DNA from: Pseudooceanicola pacificus
GTDB taxonomy: Bacteria > Pseudomonadota > Alphaproteobacteria > Rhodobacterales > Rhodobacteraceae
Direction: 5' to 3'
Assembly (NCBI RefSeq): GCF_009789075.1
Contig: NZ_WNXQ01000004.1
Location: 1-64,000 of the forward strand
DNA: 64,000 nucleotides
This document shows, one piece after another, positions 9,137 through 18,586 of this stretch; the first letter of the stretch is position 1, and the number at the start of each line of letters is the position of its first letter. The notes below the pieces were generated by a model that was not told where the DNA came from, ran no database searches, and saw only the letters and a list, made by a program, of their open reading frames with translations. Made by a program: the position numbers and the translations under genes.

Positions 9137-10336
9137 CTATAGCCGTTCCAGCGCGATCGCTATGCCCTGGCCGACCCCAATGCACATTGTCGACAGCGAT
9201 CTTTCGCCCGGTTGCAGGTCCAGCATCGCGGTGCCGGTGATCCGGGCTCCCGACATTCCCAGCGGATGTCCCAGTGCAATCGCCCCGCCATTGCGGTTGA
9301 CGCGCGGGTCATCGTCGTCGATGCCGAGGTCGCGCAGCGTCGCCAGCCCTTGCGAGGCAAAAGCCTCGTTCAGCTCGATCACGGCAAAATCCTTCTGCGA
9401 CAGCCCGAGCCGCGCCATCAGCTTCTTCGAAGCGGGCGCGGGACCGAAACCCATGATGCGCGGCGCGACCCCGGCGGTGGCCCCGCCGAGAACCTTGGCA
9501 ATCCGGGTCAGGCCATACCGCTCTGCGGCCGTCTTTGTGGCAAGGATCAGCGCCGCCGCGCCATCGTTGACACCCGACGCATTTCCCGCCGTGACGGTCC
9601 CGTCGGCCTTGACGAAGGTCTTCAACGCCTCAAGGTCCGCCAGCGTGGTTGCGGGACGCGGATGCTCGTCGCGGGTCACCACCACCGGGTCGCCCCTGCG
9701 CTGGTGGATGGTGACCGGGGTGATTTCCTGCGCAAGCCGTCCGCTATCCACAGCCGCCCGGGCCTTTTGCTGCGAGCGCAGGGCAAAGGCATCCTGGTCG
9801 GCGCGGCTGATGTTGAAATCCTCGGCCACGTTCTCTGCCGTCTCGGGCATGGATTCCACCCCGTATTGCGCCTTCATCAGCTTGTTGACGAAGCGCCAGC
9901 CAATCGTGGTGTCATGCAGCTCGCCGGCACGAGAGAAGGCTGCGGCGGCCTTGGGCATGACAAATGGCGCCCGGCTCATGCCCTCGACACCGCCAGCGAT
10001 CATGACCTCGGCCTCGCCCGCCCTGATGGCACGGGCGGCGGTGATCACAGCATCCATTCCCGACCCGCAGAGGCGGTTCATGGTGGTGCCGGGCACGCTC
10101 TCAGGGAAACCGGCCAGCAGCAGGGACATGCGGGCAACGTTGCGGTTGTCTTCGCCCGCCTGGTTCGCGCAGCCAAGGATCACCTCGTCCACCGCGGCCA
10201 GGTCCAGCCCGGCATTGCGCTCGATTAGGGCCCGAAGCGGAACGGCACCAAGGTCGTCGACCCGGACCGAGGAAAGCGCGCCGCCGTAGCGGCCGATGGG
10301 AGTGCGGATGTAGTCGCAGATGAATACGTCGTTCAC
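9137..10336 (-). CDS. pcaF: Acetyl-CoA acyltransferase, 3-oxoadipyl-CoA thiolase type
   Basis: A 399-residue thiolase. The nucleophilic Cys is in NRLCGSGMDA (about residue 90), the active-site His in GGAIALGHPLGMSG, and the second Cys in TMCIGVGQG near the C-terminus. The stretch NVARMSLLLAGFPESVPGTT is strongly PcaF/PaaJ-like, suggesting cleavage of a 3-oxoadipyl-CoA-like dicarboxylic thioester to succinyl-CoA and acetyl-CoA. It starts with GTG; GAGG lies 9 nt upstream. It is the last enzyme gene of the cluster and fits the terminal step after hydration and dehydrogenation. A general acetyl-CoA acetyltransferase is the alternative. Confidence 0.88.
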   Translation of the reverse strand: MNDVFICDYIRTPIGRYGGALSSVRVDDLGAVPLRALIERNAGLDLAAVDEVILGCANQAGEDNRNVARMSLLLAGFPESVPGTTMNRLCGSGMDAVITAARAIRAGEAEVMIAGGVEGMSRAPFVMPKAAAAFSRAGELHDTTIGWRFVNKLMKAQYGVESMPETAENVAEDFNISRADQDAFALRSQQKARAAVDSGRLAQEITPVTIHQRRGDPVVVTRDEHPRPATTLADLEALKTFVKADGTVTAGNASGVNDGAAALILATKTAAERYGLTRIAKVLGGATAGVAPRIMGFGPAPASKKLMARLGLSQKDFAVIELNEAFASQGLATLRDLGIDDDDPRVNRNGGAIALGHPLGMSGARITGTAMLDLQPGERSLSTMCIGVGQGIAIALERL

Positions 10337-10405
10337 GGGAAATGTCCTCGCAGAGGGGACCCGGCGCCGATGAGGACGCCGCCGGGAGAGTCGGGAAGAT
10401 TGGGA

Positions 10406-12472
10406 TCAATCCAGAACGATCAGGCTGTCACCCGCCCGCGTGCCCTGCCCTTCGGGAAGAACGAAGACCGGGTTGATTTCGGCCTCGCACAGACGGTCGC
10501 CCAGCGTTTCCGCCATCGAAGAAAAGGCGATCATCGTGTCGATCAGCGCCTCGATGTCGGCCTTGGGGCTGCCGCGGAAACCTTTCAGCAGCGCACCCGC
10601 CTTGATCTCGTCGATCATGTCGCGCGCGCTGGCGCGATCGAGCGGCAGCAGCCGGATCGCCGCATCCTTGTACAGCTCCGTGGTCACCCCGCCCGCACCC
10701 AGCAGGGCATAGGCACCGAGCTGGGGATCGCGGTTGAAGCCCAGGATCATCTCGACCCCGCCCGTGACCATCTCCTGGACCAGAAAGCCGTCGACCCTGG
10801 CAGTGGTGGCGGCGCGGACCCGCGCCAGCATCGCCTCGCATTCCGCGCCGACGTCCGGGGGGGCGACGTTCAGCGCGACGCCACCGATCTCGGACTTGTG
10901 CAGAATTTCGCTCGACAGGATCTTGATGACCACCGGTCCGCCAAGCGCCGTGGCCTTTTCGGCAGCCTCTTCGGGCGTTGTCGCGGTGACTTCGCGGGTG
11001 ACGGTCACACCGAAGCGCGCAAAGAGCTTTTTGGCCTCGGCCTCGTTCAGGGAACCCGGCGCGATGTCGCTGCAATCCATATCCCTGGCGTTCGAGGCCC
11101 CGTCCTGCCTGGAGCTGGTCCGCGGGGCGAGAGATTGCAGCGCCGAGGCGCAGCTTTCGGGCGCAGCGAAGGCGGGAATGCCACGTCCATTGAGGGTGCG
11201 CACGATACCCGGTGCATCCGGGCTGACATAGGCGAGGATGGGCTTGTCAGTCAGGGCCAGCGAGTCAAGCACCGGCTGGGCGACCAGATCGGGCTGCGCG
11301 ATGGAGGAGGACCCGACCACGACGACGATGGCGTCGTAGCTGGGGCTTTCCACCAGGATCTTCAGGATCGACCGGAACAGGTCGGGGCGCAGCCCGGCCA
11401 GCGTCACGTCGATCGGGTTGCGGTCAAGTTCGGCCTCCTTGAGGTCCAGCGCCTGCAGCTTGGTCCCGGTGTCCTTGTCCGGCGCGGGCATGTCCAGGCC
11501 GCCGAGCCCGACATTGTCCGCGACCACGGTGGCCGCGCCGCCGGTGGAGGTGACGATGGCCACACGGCTGCCTTTCATCGGGCGACCCTGAGCCAGGGCT
11601 GCGGGGATATCGAGCAGGTCGGCAAAGGTTGTGGCGCGAATGATGCCAAGCTGCTTGAACAGGGCGTCATACACCTCGTCCGCCCCGGCCAGAGCACCCG
11701 TGTGCGACACCGCAGAGCGTGCGCCGGATTCCGAGCGGCCGACCTTGTAGGCAACAATGGATTTGCCTGCGGCAATCGCCTTGGCCGCCGCGCTGCGGAA
11801 CCGGGTCACGTTGCGGATGGTTTCAAGATAGAGCGCCACGACATGGGTGGAGTCATCCTCGGCCAGCGCTTCGAGAAAGTCGGAAACCTCAAGGTCGGCT
11901 TCGTTGCCGGTCGCCACCAGCTTGGAAAAGCCGATACCCCGCGCCACGCCACGCGACAGGAGCGATCCGAGGATGCCGCCCGATTGCGACAGCAGCGCGA
12001 TCTTGCCCGCCGGGATATCGTCGACCTCCATCGCGCCCGAGGCGGTCAGCGGGATGCCGTCGGTCAGGTTCACCAGGCCGATGGTGTTTGGCCCGAGGAT
12101 GCGCATGTCGCCGGCGGCCTCGCGCAGCTGCTCCTGCCGCTTGCGGCCTTCTTCGCCCGCTTCGCCGAAACCGGAGGCAAGGACAACCGCCATCTTCGTG
12201 CCGCGTGCGGCCAGGTCTCGCACGGCGTCGATCACCCGATGAGCGCCGACCAGCACGAGTCCCAGATCGGGCGCTTCGGGCAGATCCGCGATGTCGGCAT
12301 AGCTTTTCAGCCCGGCGATCTCCTCATAACGGGGATTGATCGGATAGATCCTGCCCGCAAAGCCCCGCTTCTGCAGAAAGGCTATGGGCCGCCCGGTCAG
12401 CTTGGCCGGATCGTTCGAGGCCCCGACAACGGCAACGCTGGCGGGATTAAGGATGGCTTGCATGGTCGACAT
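10406..12472 (-). CDS. Acyl-CoA synthetase, ADP-forming type (fused alpha-beta)
   Basis: A 688-residue fused NDP-forming acyl-CoA synthetase. The N-terminal CoA-binding Rossmann domain opens with NPASVAVVGASND. The succinyl-CoA-synthetase-like core carries the phosphohistidine region SHTGALAG (about residue 255). The C-terminal third is an ATP-grasp domain (GGPVVIKILS onward). It would activate an organic acid with ATP and CoA, or work in reverse to conserve energy. It starts 11 bp after the enoyl-CoA hydratase stop, preceded by AAGGGA. Presence beside a family III CoA-transferase gives the cluster two ways of making CoA esters. Confidence 0.9.
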   Translation of the reverse strand: MSTMQAILNPASVAVVGASNDPAKLTGRPIAFLQKRGFAGRIYPINPRYEEIAGLKSYADIADLPEAPDLGLVLVGAHRVIDAVRDLAARGTKMAVVLASGFGEAGEEGRKRQEQLREAAGDMRILGPNTIGLVNLTDGIPLTASGAMEVDDIPAGKIALLSQSGGILGSLLSRGVARGIGFSKLVATGNEADLEVSDFLEALAEDDSTHVVALYLETIRNVTRFRSAAAKAIAAGKSIVAYKVGRSESGARSAVSHTGALAGADEVYDALFKQLGIIRATTFADLLDIPAALAQGRPMKGSRVAIVTSTGGAATVVADNVGLGGLDMPAPDKDTGTKLQALDLKEAELDRNPIDVTLAGLRPDLFRSILKILVESPSYDAIVVVVGSSSIAQPDLVAQPVLDSLALTDKPILAYVSPDAPGIVRTLNGRGIPAFAAPESCASALQSLAPRTSSRQDGASNARDMDCSDIAPGSLNEAEAKKLFARFGVTVTREVTATTPEEAAEKATALGGPVVIKILSSEILHKSEIGGVALNVAPPDVGAECEAMLARVRAATTARVDGFLVQEMVTGGVEMILGFNRDPQLGAYALLGAGGVTTELYKDAAIRLLPLDRASARDMIDEIKAGALLKGFRGSPKADIEALIDTMIAFSSMAETLGDRLCEAEINPVFVLPEGQGTRAGDSLIVLD

Positions 12473-12483
12473 TGCTGCGTCCC

Positions 12484-13284
12484 TTATTTCGTCAGCTTGT
12501 TCAGGAAATCCTCGACCGACTTGCGGTGCTCGGCCGTTGTGTAACAGACCGCCTGCGCTTCGCGACCCAAGGCAAAGATTTCGTCGTCGGAGCGCTCGAA
12601 GGTCTTGTCGATGATTTCCTTGGTGAGGGCGATTGCCGTGGCAGACCCCACGGTCAGCTCCTTGGCCCAGGCGTGGGCCTGCGCCAGCAGCTCCTCAGGG
12701 GCGGCGACACGGTCGATCATGCCGATGGCCAGCGCCTCGTCGGTCTCGACGATCCTGGCCGAAAAGATCAGTTCCTTGGCCTTGGACAGACCGACCCGGC
12801 GCGGCAGGAAGTACATGCCGCCGCCATCGGAGACGAGGCCGCGCTTGACGAAGCTCATCGACATCTGGGAGCCTTGGGCCGCGATGATGAAGTCGCAGGC
12901 CAGAGCCATGTCGAGGCCCAGCCCGAAGGCCGCGCCGTTCAACGCCGCGATCACCGGCTTGGTGACGCCGTGAATGGCGGCGACGCCGCGATGCGTGCTT
13001 TTCTGCCGCTTCCAGCCGTTGAACGCCACCTCGCCGGTCGGAGCGTCGAGCCGCGCCATCATGCCGCCGATATCGCCGCCCGAGCAAAAGCCCCGGCCTG
13101 CGCCGGTCAGGATGATGGCGCGCACCTCTTTGTCCGCATCGGCCGCGGCAAAGGCCGCAATCAGTTCGGCCCGCATCTGGTCGTTGATCGCGTTGCGCTT
13201 GTCGGGGCGGTTCAGCGTGATGGTCGCGATCCCGTCGTCAAGCGACACGGTGATGAACTCTGGCAGGGAAACTGCGGTGTCCAT
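12484..13284 (-). CDS. Enoyl-CoA hydratase/isomerase family protein
   Basis: A 266-residue crotonase-fold protein. The oxyanion-hole motif AGRGFCSGGD is near residues 62-71, and the CoA-binding pattern is intact. The first catalytic Glu of true hydratases is Asp here (GLDMALACD), and the second is absent, while an Asp occurs in LVSDGGG, as in PaaG-type isomerases. An isomerase or a hydratase of unusual specificity is therefore possible. AAGGA lies 7 nt before the ATG. It lies between the PrpD-like and synthetase genes in the same operon. Confidence 0.88.
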   Translation of the reverse strand: MDTAVSLPEFITVSLDDGIATITLNRPDKRNAINDQMRAELIAAFAAADADKEVRAIILTGAGRGFCSGGDIGGMMARLDAPTGEVAFNGWKRQKSTHRGVAAIHGVTKPVIAALNGAAFGLGLDMALACDFIIAAQGSQMSMSFVKRGLVSDGGGMYFLPRRVGLSKAKELIFSARIVETDEALAIGMIDRVAAPEELLAQAHAWAKELTVGSATAIALTKEIIDKTFERSDDEIFALGREAQAVCYTTAEHRKSVEDFLNKLTK

Positions 13285-13331
13285 GGGTATTCCTTCTCGT
13301 CTGTCCGCAGCCGCAGCCGCGATTTCACGTG

Positions 13332-14681
13332 TTATGCCTTGACCCTTCTGGTGACGGCATCGGGCAGGTCGGTGCCGTCGAAGATGGTCTTGCGCAGGCG
13401 TTCAAGTTCCGAAGCGGTCAGGATCGGCGCGACCAACTCCTCGTACTTGGCCTCCAGATCGGTGCGAGAGATCGGGTTGTCCGGATCGCCCCGCCGCGAG
13501 GGCTGAAAATGGGTCCATGACCGCCCGTCCTTCAGCGTGACGTGCAGGCGCGCCATGCGTTTGCGGGGATATTCGGCGGCCAGATCCTCGGCACGGTCGA
13601 CGGTGATGCGGGCCATCAGCGCGCGAATGTCGGGATTGCGCAGGGCCTCGGGCTCGAAGGCGGCCAACCGGACACCGCCCAGCACCATCTGCGCCGAGAG
13701 ACAGTATTGCGCGCTGAACCGGGCCTCCTGTGCGACCTGCGGATCGGGCCGGTCGCAGATGTCCTTGGTCGGCCCGTAGCCTTCGATGCGGATCGCCTCG
13801 ATATCCCCGGGGCCAAAGCCGTGCGTGCGGCGCAGGATGTCCAGTGCGTCGAGTGACGGAAAGATGTGCCCGCAGCAGCCATGAATCTTGACCGTCATGC
13901 GGGTGATCGGGGTCCACTCGCCCGCCCCGTCAAAGGCCGCGCCCCAGTTGCCGGTCCCGTCGCTGGTCGCCGCGGCATAGCCCCTGGGGCCGTCGAGACT
14001 GTCCCGGGCGCCGGTCGCACCGGCAGCAGCGGCATAGGCCGCAAGGATGCCCGCGTCGGCAGCATGGCCGGGATGCATGGCCTTGACCATGCTTTCGCCT
14101 TGCAGGTTCTGCTGCACGCCCCCGGCAAAGCTGGTCGCGATGGCGATTGCATTTGCGATCCCGGCGCGGTCGCAGCCCAACAGCATCGCGGCGGCGGCGG
14201 CTGATCCGAACGTCCCGACCGTGCCGGTGATGTGCCAGTTCACATAATGGCTGGGTTGCAGCGCCATCGCCACTCGGCAGCCGACCTCGTACCCGCCGAT
14301 GACCGCACGGTCGAACGCGTCGCGGGACGCCTCCAGGTCCTGCGCAACGGCAAGCGCGGCGGCCAGGGTGGGGGATCCGGGGTGATAGCCGCCGTCACGA
14401 AAGATATCGTCGAATTCCACCGTGTGGCTGGCCGAACCGTTGATGAAGGCGGCGCTGCGCGGATCGATCCTGCGTTCGCCTGTATAGCACCACGCCTTGC
14501 CGCCGGACCGGCCAAGCCCGCTGGCGGCCAGCAGCGTCGCGGGCCGTTGCATCGTTCCGGGCAAAGTCGTCGCGAACCAGTCCAATGTCGCGCAATGCAC
14601 CGCGTCGCGGACCTCGGCGGTGACGGGGGCGTCGATCCAATTTGCTGCAAGATCCGCCAGTCGGTCGATTGCGCGCGTCAT
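13332..14681 (-). CDS. MmgE/PrpD family protein
   Basis: A 449-residue member of the MmgE/PrpD family, which includes 2-methylcitrate dehydratase, cis-aconitate decarboxylase and related dehydratases. Family hallmarks include ASHTVEFDD near residue 87, HYVNWHITGTVGTFGSAAAAAMLLG, and HPGHAADAGILAAYAAA. I choose ATG 14681, whose ATGA overlaps the CoA-transferase stop codon; a longer reading frame starts at 14741 but would overlap that gene heavily. It probably dehydrates a hydroxy-polycarboxylate or its CoA ester, which would fit the tricarboxylate-type transporter upstream. Confidence 0.88.
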   Translation of the reverse strand: MTRAIDRLADLAANWIDAPVTAEVRDAVHCATLDWFATTLPGTMQRPATLLAASGLGRSGGKAWCYTGERRIDPRSAAFINGSASHTVEFDDIFRDGGYHPGSPTLAAALAVAQDLEASRDAFDRAVIGGYEVGCRVAMALQPSHYVNWHITGTVGTFGSAAAAAMLLGCDRAGIANAIAIATSFAGGVQQNLQGESMVKAMHPGHAADAGILAAYAAAAGATGARDSLDGPRGYAAATSDGTGNWGAAFDGAGEWTPITRMTVKIHGCCGHIFPSLDALDILRRTHGFGPGDIEAIRIEGYGPTKDICDRPDPQVAQEARFSAQYCLSAQMVLGGVRLAAFEPEALRNPDIRALMARITVDRAEDLAAEYPRKRMARLHVTLKDGRSWTHFQPSRRGDPDNPISRTDLEAKYEELVAPILTASELERLRKTIFDGTDLPDAVTRRVKA

Positions 14682-15907
14682 TGTCCCGCCATGTCCCCGG
14701 CATCCGGATGCGGGGCCTGAAGCGCCAGGCCGGCCAGACACAGCGCTTCGATCTCGTCGTCGCCCAGTCCGATGGAGCGCAGGATGTCGGACGTCTGCGC
14801 GCCGACCGGCTGCGGCGGCAGGCTGACCCCGGTTTCGGACTGCGACATTCGAAAGGCCACCGAAGGCACCCGCAGCCCCTCCAGGCGACCGCTCGGGTCG
14901 GCGAGCTGCAGGAACTGCGCGCGTGCCTCGGCCTGGGGGTCGGCAAGGGCCTCTTCAAGGCGGCGGATGCGGGACGCGGGGACGCGGCGTTCGTTGAAGA
15001 ACTCTTCCCAATAGGCGGCGGGCATGGTTTCGATGATGGAGGCCAGCACCTCGTGCTCGGTCTTGTAGTCGTCGATCCGGGCAAGGTTGTCTGTCTTGAC
15101 CAGATCCTCGCGCCCCAGACCGACCCAGAGCCGCCGCTGCTGACGCAGGTTCGATGCGGCGATCATCAGCGGCCCGTCGGCGGCGTGGTACATGCCCAGC
15201 GTGGCAAAGGCGTAGGCGTTGCCCTTTGCCTGCGGATGCTTGCCAGTCCACAGGAAGTCCGTCGCCGGGGCGGTCATCAGCGTCATCGCAACATCCAGCA
15301 TCGACACCTCGATGTGCTGACCTGTCCCCGAGCGTTCACGCTGGTACAGAGCCGCGGATATCGCAAAGGCCGCGGTCAGGCCGGTGGCATAGTCGACAAC
15401 GGGCGCGCCGCATTTCAACGGGCGCTCGTCACCGTGCCCGGTCATGTCCATGATCCCTGAAAACGCCTGGATCACGTTGTCATAGCCGGTCTGATACCGG
15501 CGGGGCCCGGTGGCGCCAAAGGCCGAGACCGAGCAATAGATCAGGCGCGGATTGGACGCGGACAGGTCTTCGTAGCCCAGACCAAGGTCCGTAAACGCAC
15601 CGGGGCGATAGTTTTCGACAAAGACATCGGCCGTCTCCACCAGACGCAGCAGGGCCTCGCGCCCGGGCCGGGATTTCAGATCCAGGGCCAGAGCCTTCTT
15701 TCCGGCACCCTGTGCCAAGAAAGCCGTACCCATCGCCGCACGCACGAGATCGCGGTCGGTGCCGTTGAAGCGCGCCTGATCGGGGTCGTTGGGCGCTTCG
15801 AGCTTGATCACCTCGGCGCCCAGTAGCGCCATCTGATAGCTTGCATAGGGTCCGGCCAGAACATGGGTCGTATCGATGACCCTGAGGCCGCTGAACGCGC
15901 CAGACAT
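14678..15907 (-). CDS. CoA-transferase family III (CaiB/BaiF)
   Basis: A 409-residue formyl-CoA-transferase-like enzyme. The N-terminus (GLRVIDTTHVLAGPYASYQMALLGAEVIKLE) is typical of the family, and the catalytic Asp is the one in APVVDYATGLTAAFAI. It would transfer CoA from a donor such as succinyl-CoA to the imported acid. It is translationally coupled (ATGA) to the PrpD-like gene and separated from tctC by a strong hairpin. This is one of three such transferases in the window, each beside a different transporter class. Confidence 0.92.
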   Translation of the reverse strand: MSGAFSGLRVIDTTHVLAGPYASYQMALLGAEVIKLEAPNDPDQARFNGTDRDLVRAAMGTAFLAQGAGKKALALDLKSRPGREALLRLVETADVFVENYRPGAFTDLGLGYEDLSASNPRLIYCSVSAFGATGPRRYQTGYDNVIQAFSGIMDMTGHGDERPLKCGAPVVDYATGLTAAFAISAALYQRERSGTGQHIEVSMLDVAMTLMTAPATDFLWTGKHPQAKGNAYAFATLGMYHAADGPLMIAASNLRQQRRLWVGLGREDLVKTDNLARIDDYKTEHEVLASIIETMPAAYWEEFFNERRVPASRIRRLEEALADPQAEARAQFLQLADPSGRLEGLRVPSVAFRMSQSETGVSLPPQPVGAQTSDILRSIGLGDDEIEALCLAGLALQAPHPDAGDMAGQ

Positions 15908-15935
15908 TTCGTCGTCCTGTTTGATGCAGATTGGC

Positions 15936-15960
15936 CCCCGCCCGGGAAAGCCGGGCGGGG
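15936..15960 (-). other. Intercistronic hairpin downstream of tctC
   Basis: A perfect 10-bp stem CCCCGCCCGG (15936-15945) and CCGGGCGGGG (15951-15960) around a GAAAG loop begins 12 nt after the tctC stop codon. No U-tract follows on the minus strand. It most likely acts as a 3'-end stabilising or partial-termination structure that raises binding-protein mRNA above that of the downstream genes. Confidence 0.6.
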
Positions 15961-15971
15961 TTGTGCGTGAC

Positions 15972-16964
15972 TCAGTTCGAGATGAGGCCCGCGGCCGTGA
16001 GCTGCTGTTCAGCCAGCGTGGTCAGGTTCTTGACGAACTCCGAATATTCGACCGGACCGAAATCGCTGTCTTCCACACCCGATGCGCGGGCATAGGTCTG
16101 GTAGCTCTCGGTTGCCATCGCCTTGTGGATGGCATCGGCGATCTGCTGTTGCAGCTCAAGCGGCATGCCCTTGGGGCCGAATACGCCGCGGACTTGCAGC
16201 CAGTTGGTGTCGACGTCGTAGCCCTGTTCGCCAAAGGTCTGCATGTCCGGCAGCGTGCCAAGGCGCTTTTCGCCAAGAACGCCGAGTCCCTTCAGGCGGT
16301 CGGCCTCGAAGAACTCCAGAGCCGGCCCGAGGTTGGACACGCCGATATCCACATGCCCGCCCAGGACCGACGCAATGATATCCGGGGTGGATTCAAAGGC
16401 GACCCAGTTGAACTTCACACCGGCGGCCTCTTCCAGCATGGTCATACCGATATTCTGCATCGATCCGACCGGACCGAAGCCGCCGATGTTGACTTCGCCG
16501 CCATTGGCCTTGGCCAGGTCGACCAGATCGGTGATCGAATTCAGCTCTGAATCCTTGGCCACAAAGAACAGGATCGGATCGATTTGCGAAAGGGCAATCC
16601 ATTCGAAATCATCGGGCGAGAACGTGCCGCGCAGGTTGGTGAGCATCCCGGTGAAATGCGTGACCGTGTTGACGCCCAGGGTCAGGCCGTCCGGCTTGGC
16701 CGCGCGCACCTTGGCCATCTGCGTGGCGCCCCCGCCGCCGGGTGCGTTCACGACAACGACCTTCTGGCCGATGAGCGGCTCCAGCTCCTTGGCAAGGGTG
16801 CGGGTGTACACATCGACGCCGCCGCCGGGTTTCGTGTGCAGGACGAATTCGACGGGCCCGTCCGGCGCCCAGTCTTCGGCTGCGGCGCCTTGGGCCAGCC
16901 CCAGGGCCAGAGTCGCGGCGCAGGACACGCTCAGCATCAGTTTCTTGAGGTTCGAGATTGTCAT
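15972..16964 (-). CDS. tctC: Tripartite tricarboxylate transporter substrate-binding protein (Bug family)
   Basis: A 330-residue periplasmic Bug-family receptor. The signal peptide is about residues 1-29 (SCAATLALGLAQGAAAED). The mature protein has the family pattern VEFVLHTKPGGGVDVYTR near the N-terminus and VVVVNAPGGGGATQMAKV. It delivers an organic acid to TctA/TctB. A GGGAGG box precedes the ATG. It follows tctA with a 116-bp gap that contains an 18-bp element also found before tctB, so it may have its own promoter. Confidence 0.93.
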   Translation of the reverse strand: MTISNLKKLMLSVSCAATLALGLAQGAAAEDWAPDGPVEFVLHTKPGGGVDVYTRTLAKELEPLIGQKVVVVNAPGGGGATQMAKVRAAKPDGLTLGVNTVTHFTGMLTNLRGTFSPDDFEWIALSQIDPILFFVAKDSELNSITDLVDLAKANGGEVNIGGFGPVGSMQNIGMTMLEEAAGVKFNWVAFESTPDIIASVLGGHVDIGVSNLGPALEFFEADRLKGLGVLGEKRLGTLPDMQTFGEQGYDVDTNWLQVRGVFGPKGMPLELQQQIADAIHKAMATESYQTYARASGVEDSDFGPVEYSEFVKNLTTLAEQQLTAAGLISN

Positions 16965-17037
16965 GTTTTCCTCCCATAGCAGTCTTAAGATTTGTGGCGC
17001 TTTCGCACTGGTTCAGTTTCCGTTTTCCCGTTGCCCG

Positions 17038-17055
17038 CGTGAACTGAGGGTTTGT
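17038..17055 (-). promoter_or_regulatory. Repeated upstream element, tctC copy
   Basis: CGTGAACTGAGggTTTGT (plus-strand reading) lies 74 bp upstream of the tctC start codon. It matches 16 of 18 bases with 19166-19183, which lies about 80 bp upstream of tctB. On the minus strand both copies are followed after 17-18 nt by GAAACTG. A shared operator or promoter module is the simplest reading. No direct evidence identifies the binding protein; the GcvA-like LysR protein is one candidate. Confidence 0.45.
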
Positions 17056-17080
17056 CAGGCAACGGGGACTCGAAACTTGG

Positions 17081-18577
17081 TCAAAGGGCCGCGGCCTTTG
17101 CGCGGCGCGCGCGCAGTTGCGACAGGCCGGGCAGAGCAAAGGCCAGAATGGCAATCAGGATCAGGATCACGGTCATCGGCGAGGTGTAGAAGATGTCCCA
17201 TTCGCCCTTGTTCGAGATCAAGGCGCGGCGGAAGTTGGTTTCCATCATCTCGCCCAGAACCAGCGCCAGGATGATCGGGGCCAGCGGAATTTCCAGCTTG
17301 CGCAGGATGTAGCCAAGCACCCCGAATGCCGTCATCACGTGGACCGGGAACATCGTGGTATGCGATGCATATGCGCCGACGTAGCAGATGCCCGCAACGA
17401 TCGCCGCGATTGCGGGTCGCGGGATATTGGCAACGCGCGCCCAGATCCTTGCACCGGCCAGACCGATCAGCACCATGATCGGCACGCCGATCCAGAGCGA
17501 GACAAACACAGTGTATGGGATTTCGGGCGACTTGGTGAACAGCAGCGGCCCGGGCTGGATGCCCTGAACCATCAGCGCACCGATCATGATGGCCGTCGTC
17601 GGCGACCCGGGAATACCAAGCGCCAGCAACGGGGCCAGCGCGCCGGCCACGGCAGAATTGTTTGCCGCCTCTGAAGAGGCCACGCCTTCCAGGGATCCCT
17701 TGCCGAATTTTTCGGGCGTCTTGGACAAGCGCTTGGACACCGCGTAGGACACGAAGGACGCGATGGAAGCGCCTGCGCCCGGGATCACGCCAATTGCATA
17801 CCCCAGCACCGAGCTGCGGAGGATCGCGGTCTTCAGCCCCAGGATGGCCTTGACCGGAAGGGCCAGAAGACCGCCAATCGGCGTGCTCTTCAGTTTTTCC
17901 GAGGGGCCGTCCTCGATCATGAACAGGACTTCCGACAAGGCGTAGAGGCCGAGCAATACCGGCACCAGCGGAAGCCCTTCGAAGAATTCCGGGTTGCCCA
18001 TGGTAAAGCGCGGTGTGCCGGTCTGCACATCCAGCCCGATTGTCGCCAGGGCCAGGCCGATACCCATCGCGACCGTCCCCTTGAGTGGCGAGCCATCCGA
18101 CAGGCCGGCAACCAGGCTCAGGCCGACGAGCGCCAATGCGAAATATTCACCCGGCCCGAAACGCAGGGCGAATTCCGACAGCGGCACTGCGGTAATGACA
18201 AGCAGGAGGGTCGAGACGAATATGCCCGCGCCCGAGGACAGGATCGAGACGGTCAGCGCCTCGCCCGCGCGGCCCTGCTGGGTCAGCGGGTAGCCGTCCC
18301 AGGACGTCGCCACGGCTGCGGCCGTACCCGGCGAGTTGATCAGGATCGCCGTGATCGCCCCGCCATATTCGGCTGCCGCGTAAAGCGCGACGAGGCCGAC
18401 GATAGAGACCACCGGATCCATTCCGTAGGTGAACGGGATCAGCAGGGCAACGCCGAGGCTGGGACCGAGACCGGGGATGGCCCCGATCAGGTAGCCCGCC
18501 AAGGCGCCGAAAACGAGGGCGAACCACACCATCGGGTCGCCGAACGCGGAAAAGCCGATTGCAAGACTCTCAAACAT
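17081..18577 (-). CDS. tctA: Tripartite tricarboxylate transporter permease TctA
   Basis: A 498-residue large membrane subunit of a TTT transporter with about 11-12 hydrophobic segments. Family signatures include LIGAIPGLGPSLGVALLIPFTYGMDP near residue 32 and the second, related motif GVIPGAGASIASFVSYAVSK in the middle. These two repeats reflect the internal duplication of TctA. It imports an organic acid driven by an ion gradient, with TctB and TctC. It starts 10 bp after tctB with GAGGAACAAAC before the ATG. Confidence 0.95.
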   Translation of the reverse strand: MFESLAIGFSAFGDPMVWFALVFGALAGYLIGAIPGLGPSLGVALLIPFTYGMDPVVSIVGLVALYAAAEYGGAITAILINSPGTAAAVATSWDGYPLTQQGRAGEALTVSILSSGAGIFVSTLLLVITAVPLSEFALRFGPGEYFALALVGLSLVAGLSDGSPLKGTVAMGIGLALATIGLDVQTGTPRFTMGNPEFFEGLPLVPVLLGLYALSEVLFMIEDGPSEKLKSTPIGGLLALPVKAILGLKTAILRSSVLGYAIGVIPGAGASIASFVSYAVSKRLSKTPEKFGKGSLEGVASSEAANNSAVAGALAPLLALGIPGSPTTAIMIGALMVQGIQPGPLLFTKSPEIPYTVFVSLWIGVPIMVLIGLAGARIWARVANIPRPAIAAIVAGICYVGAYASHTTMFPVHVMTAFGVLGYILRKLEIPLAPIILALVLGEMMETNFRRALISNKGEWDIFYTSPMTVILILIAILAFALPGLSQLRARRAKAAAL

Positions 18578-18586
18578 GTTTGTTCC

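Noticed and set aside
10370..12544. A 724-codon plus-strand open frame opposite the acyl-CoA synthetase gene
   Set aside because: Its composition is the Arg/Gln/Gly/His-rich pattern of antisense frames in GC-rich DNA, and the opposite strand encodes a clear two-domain synthetase.
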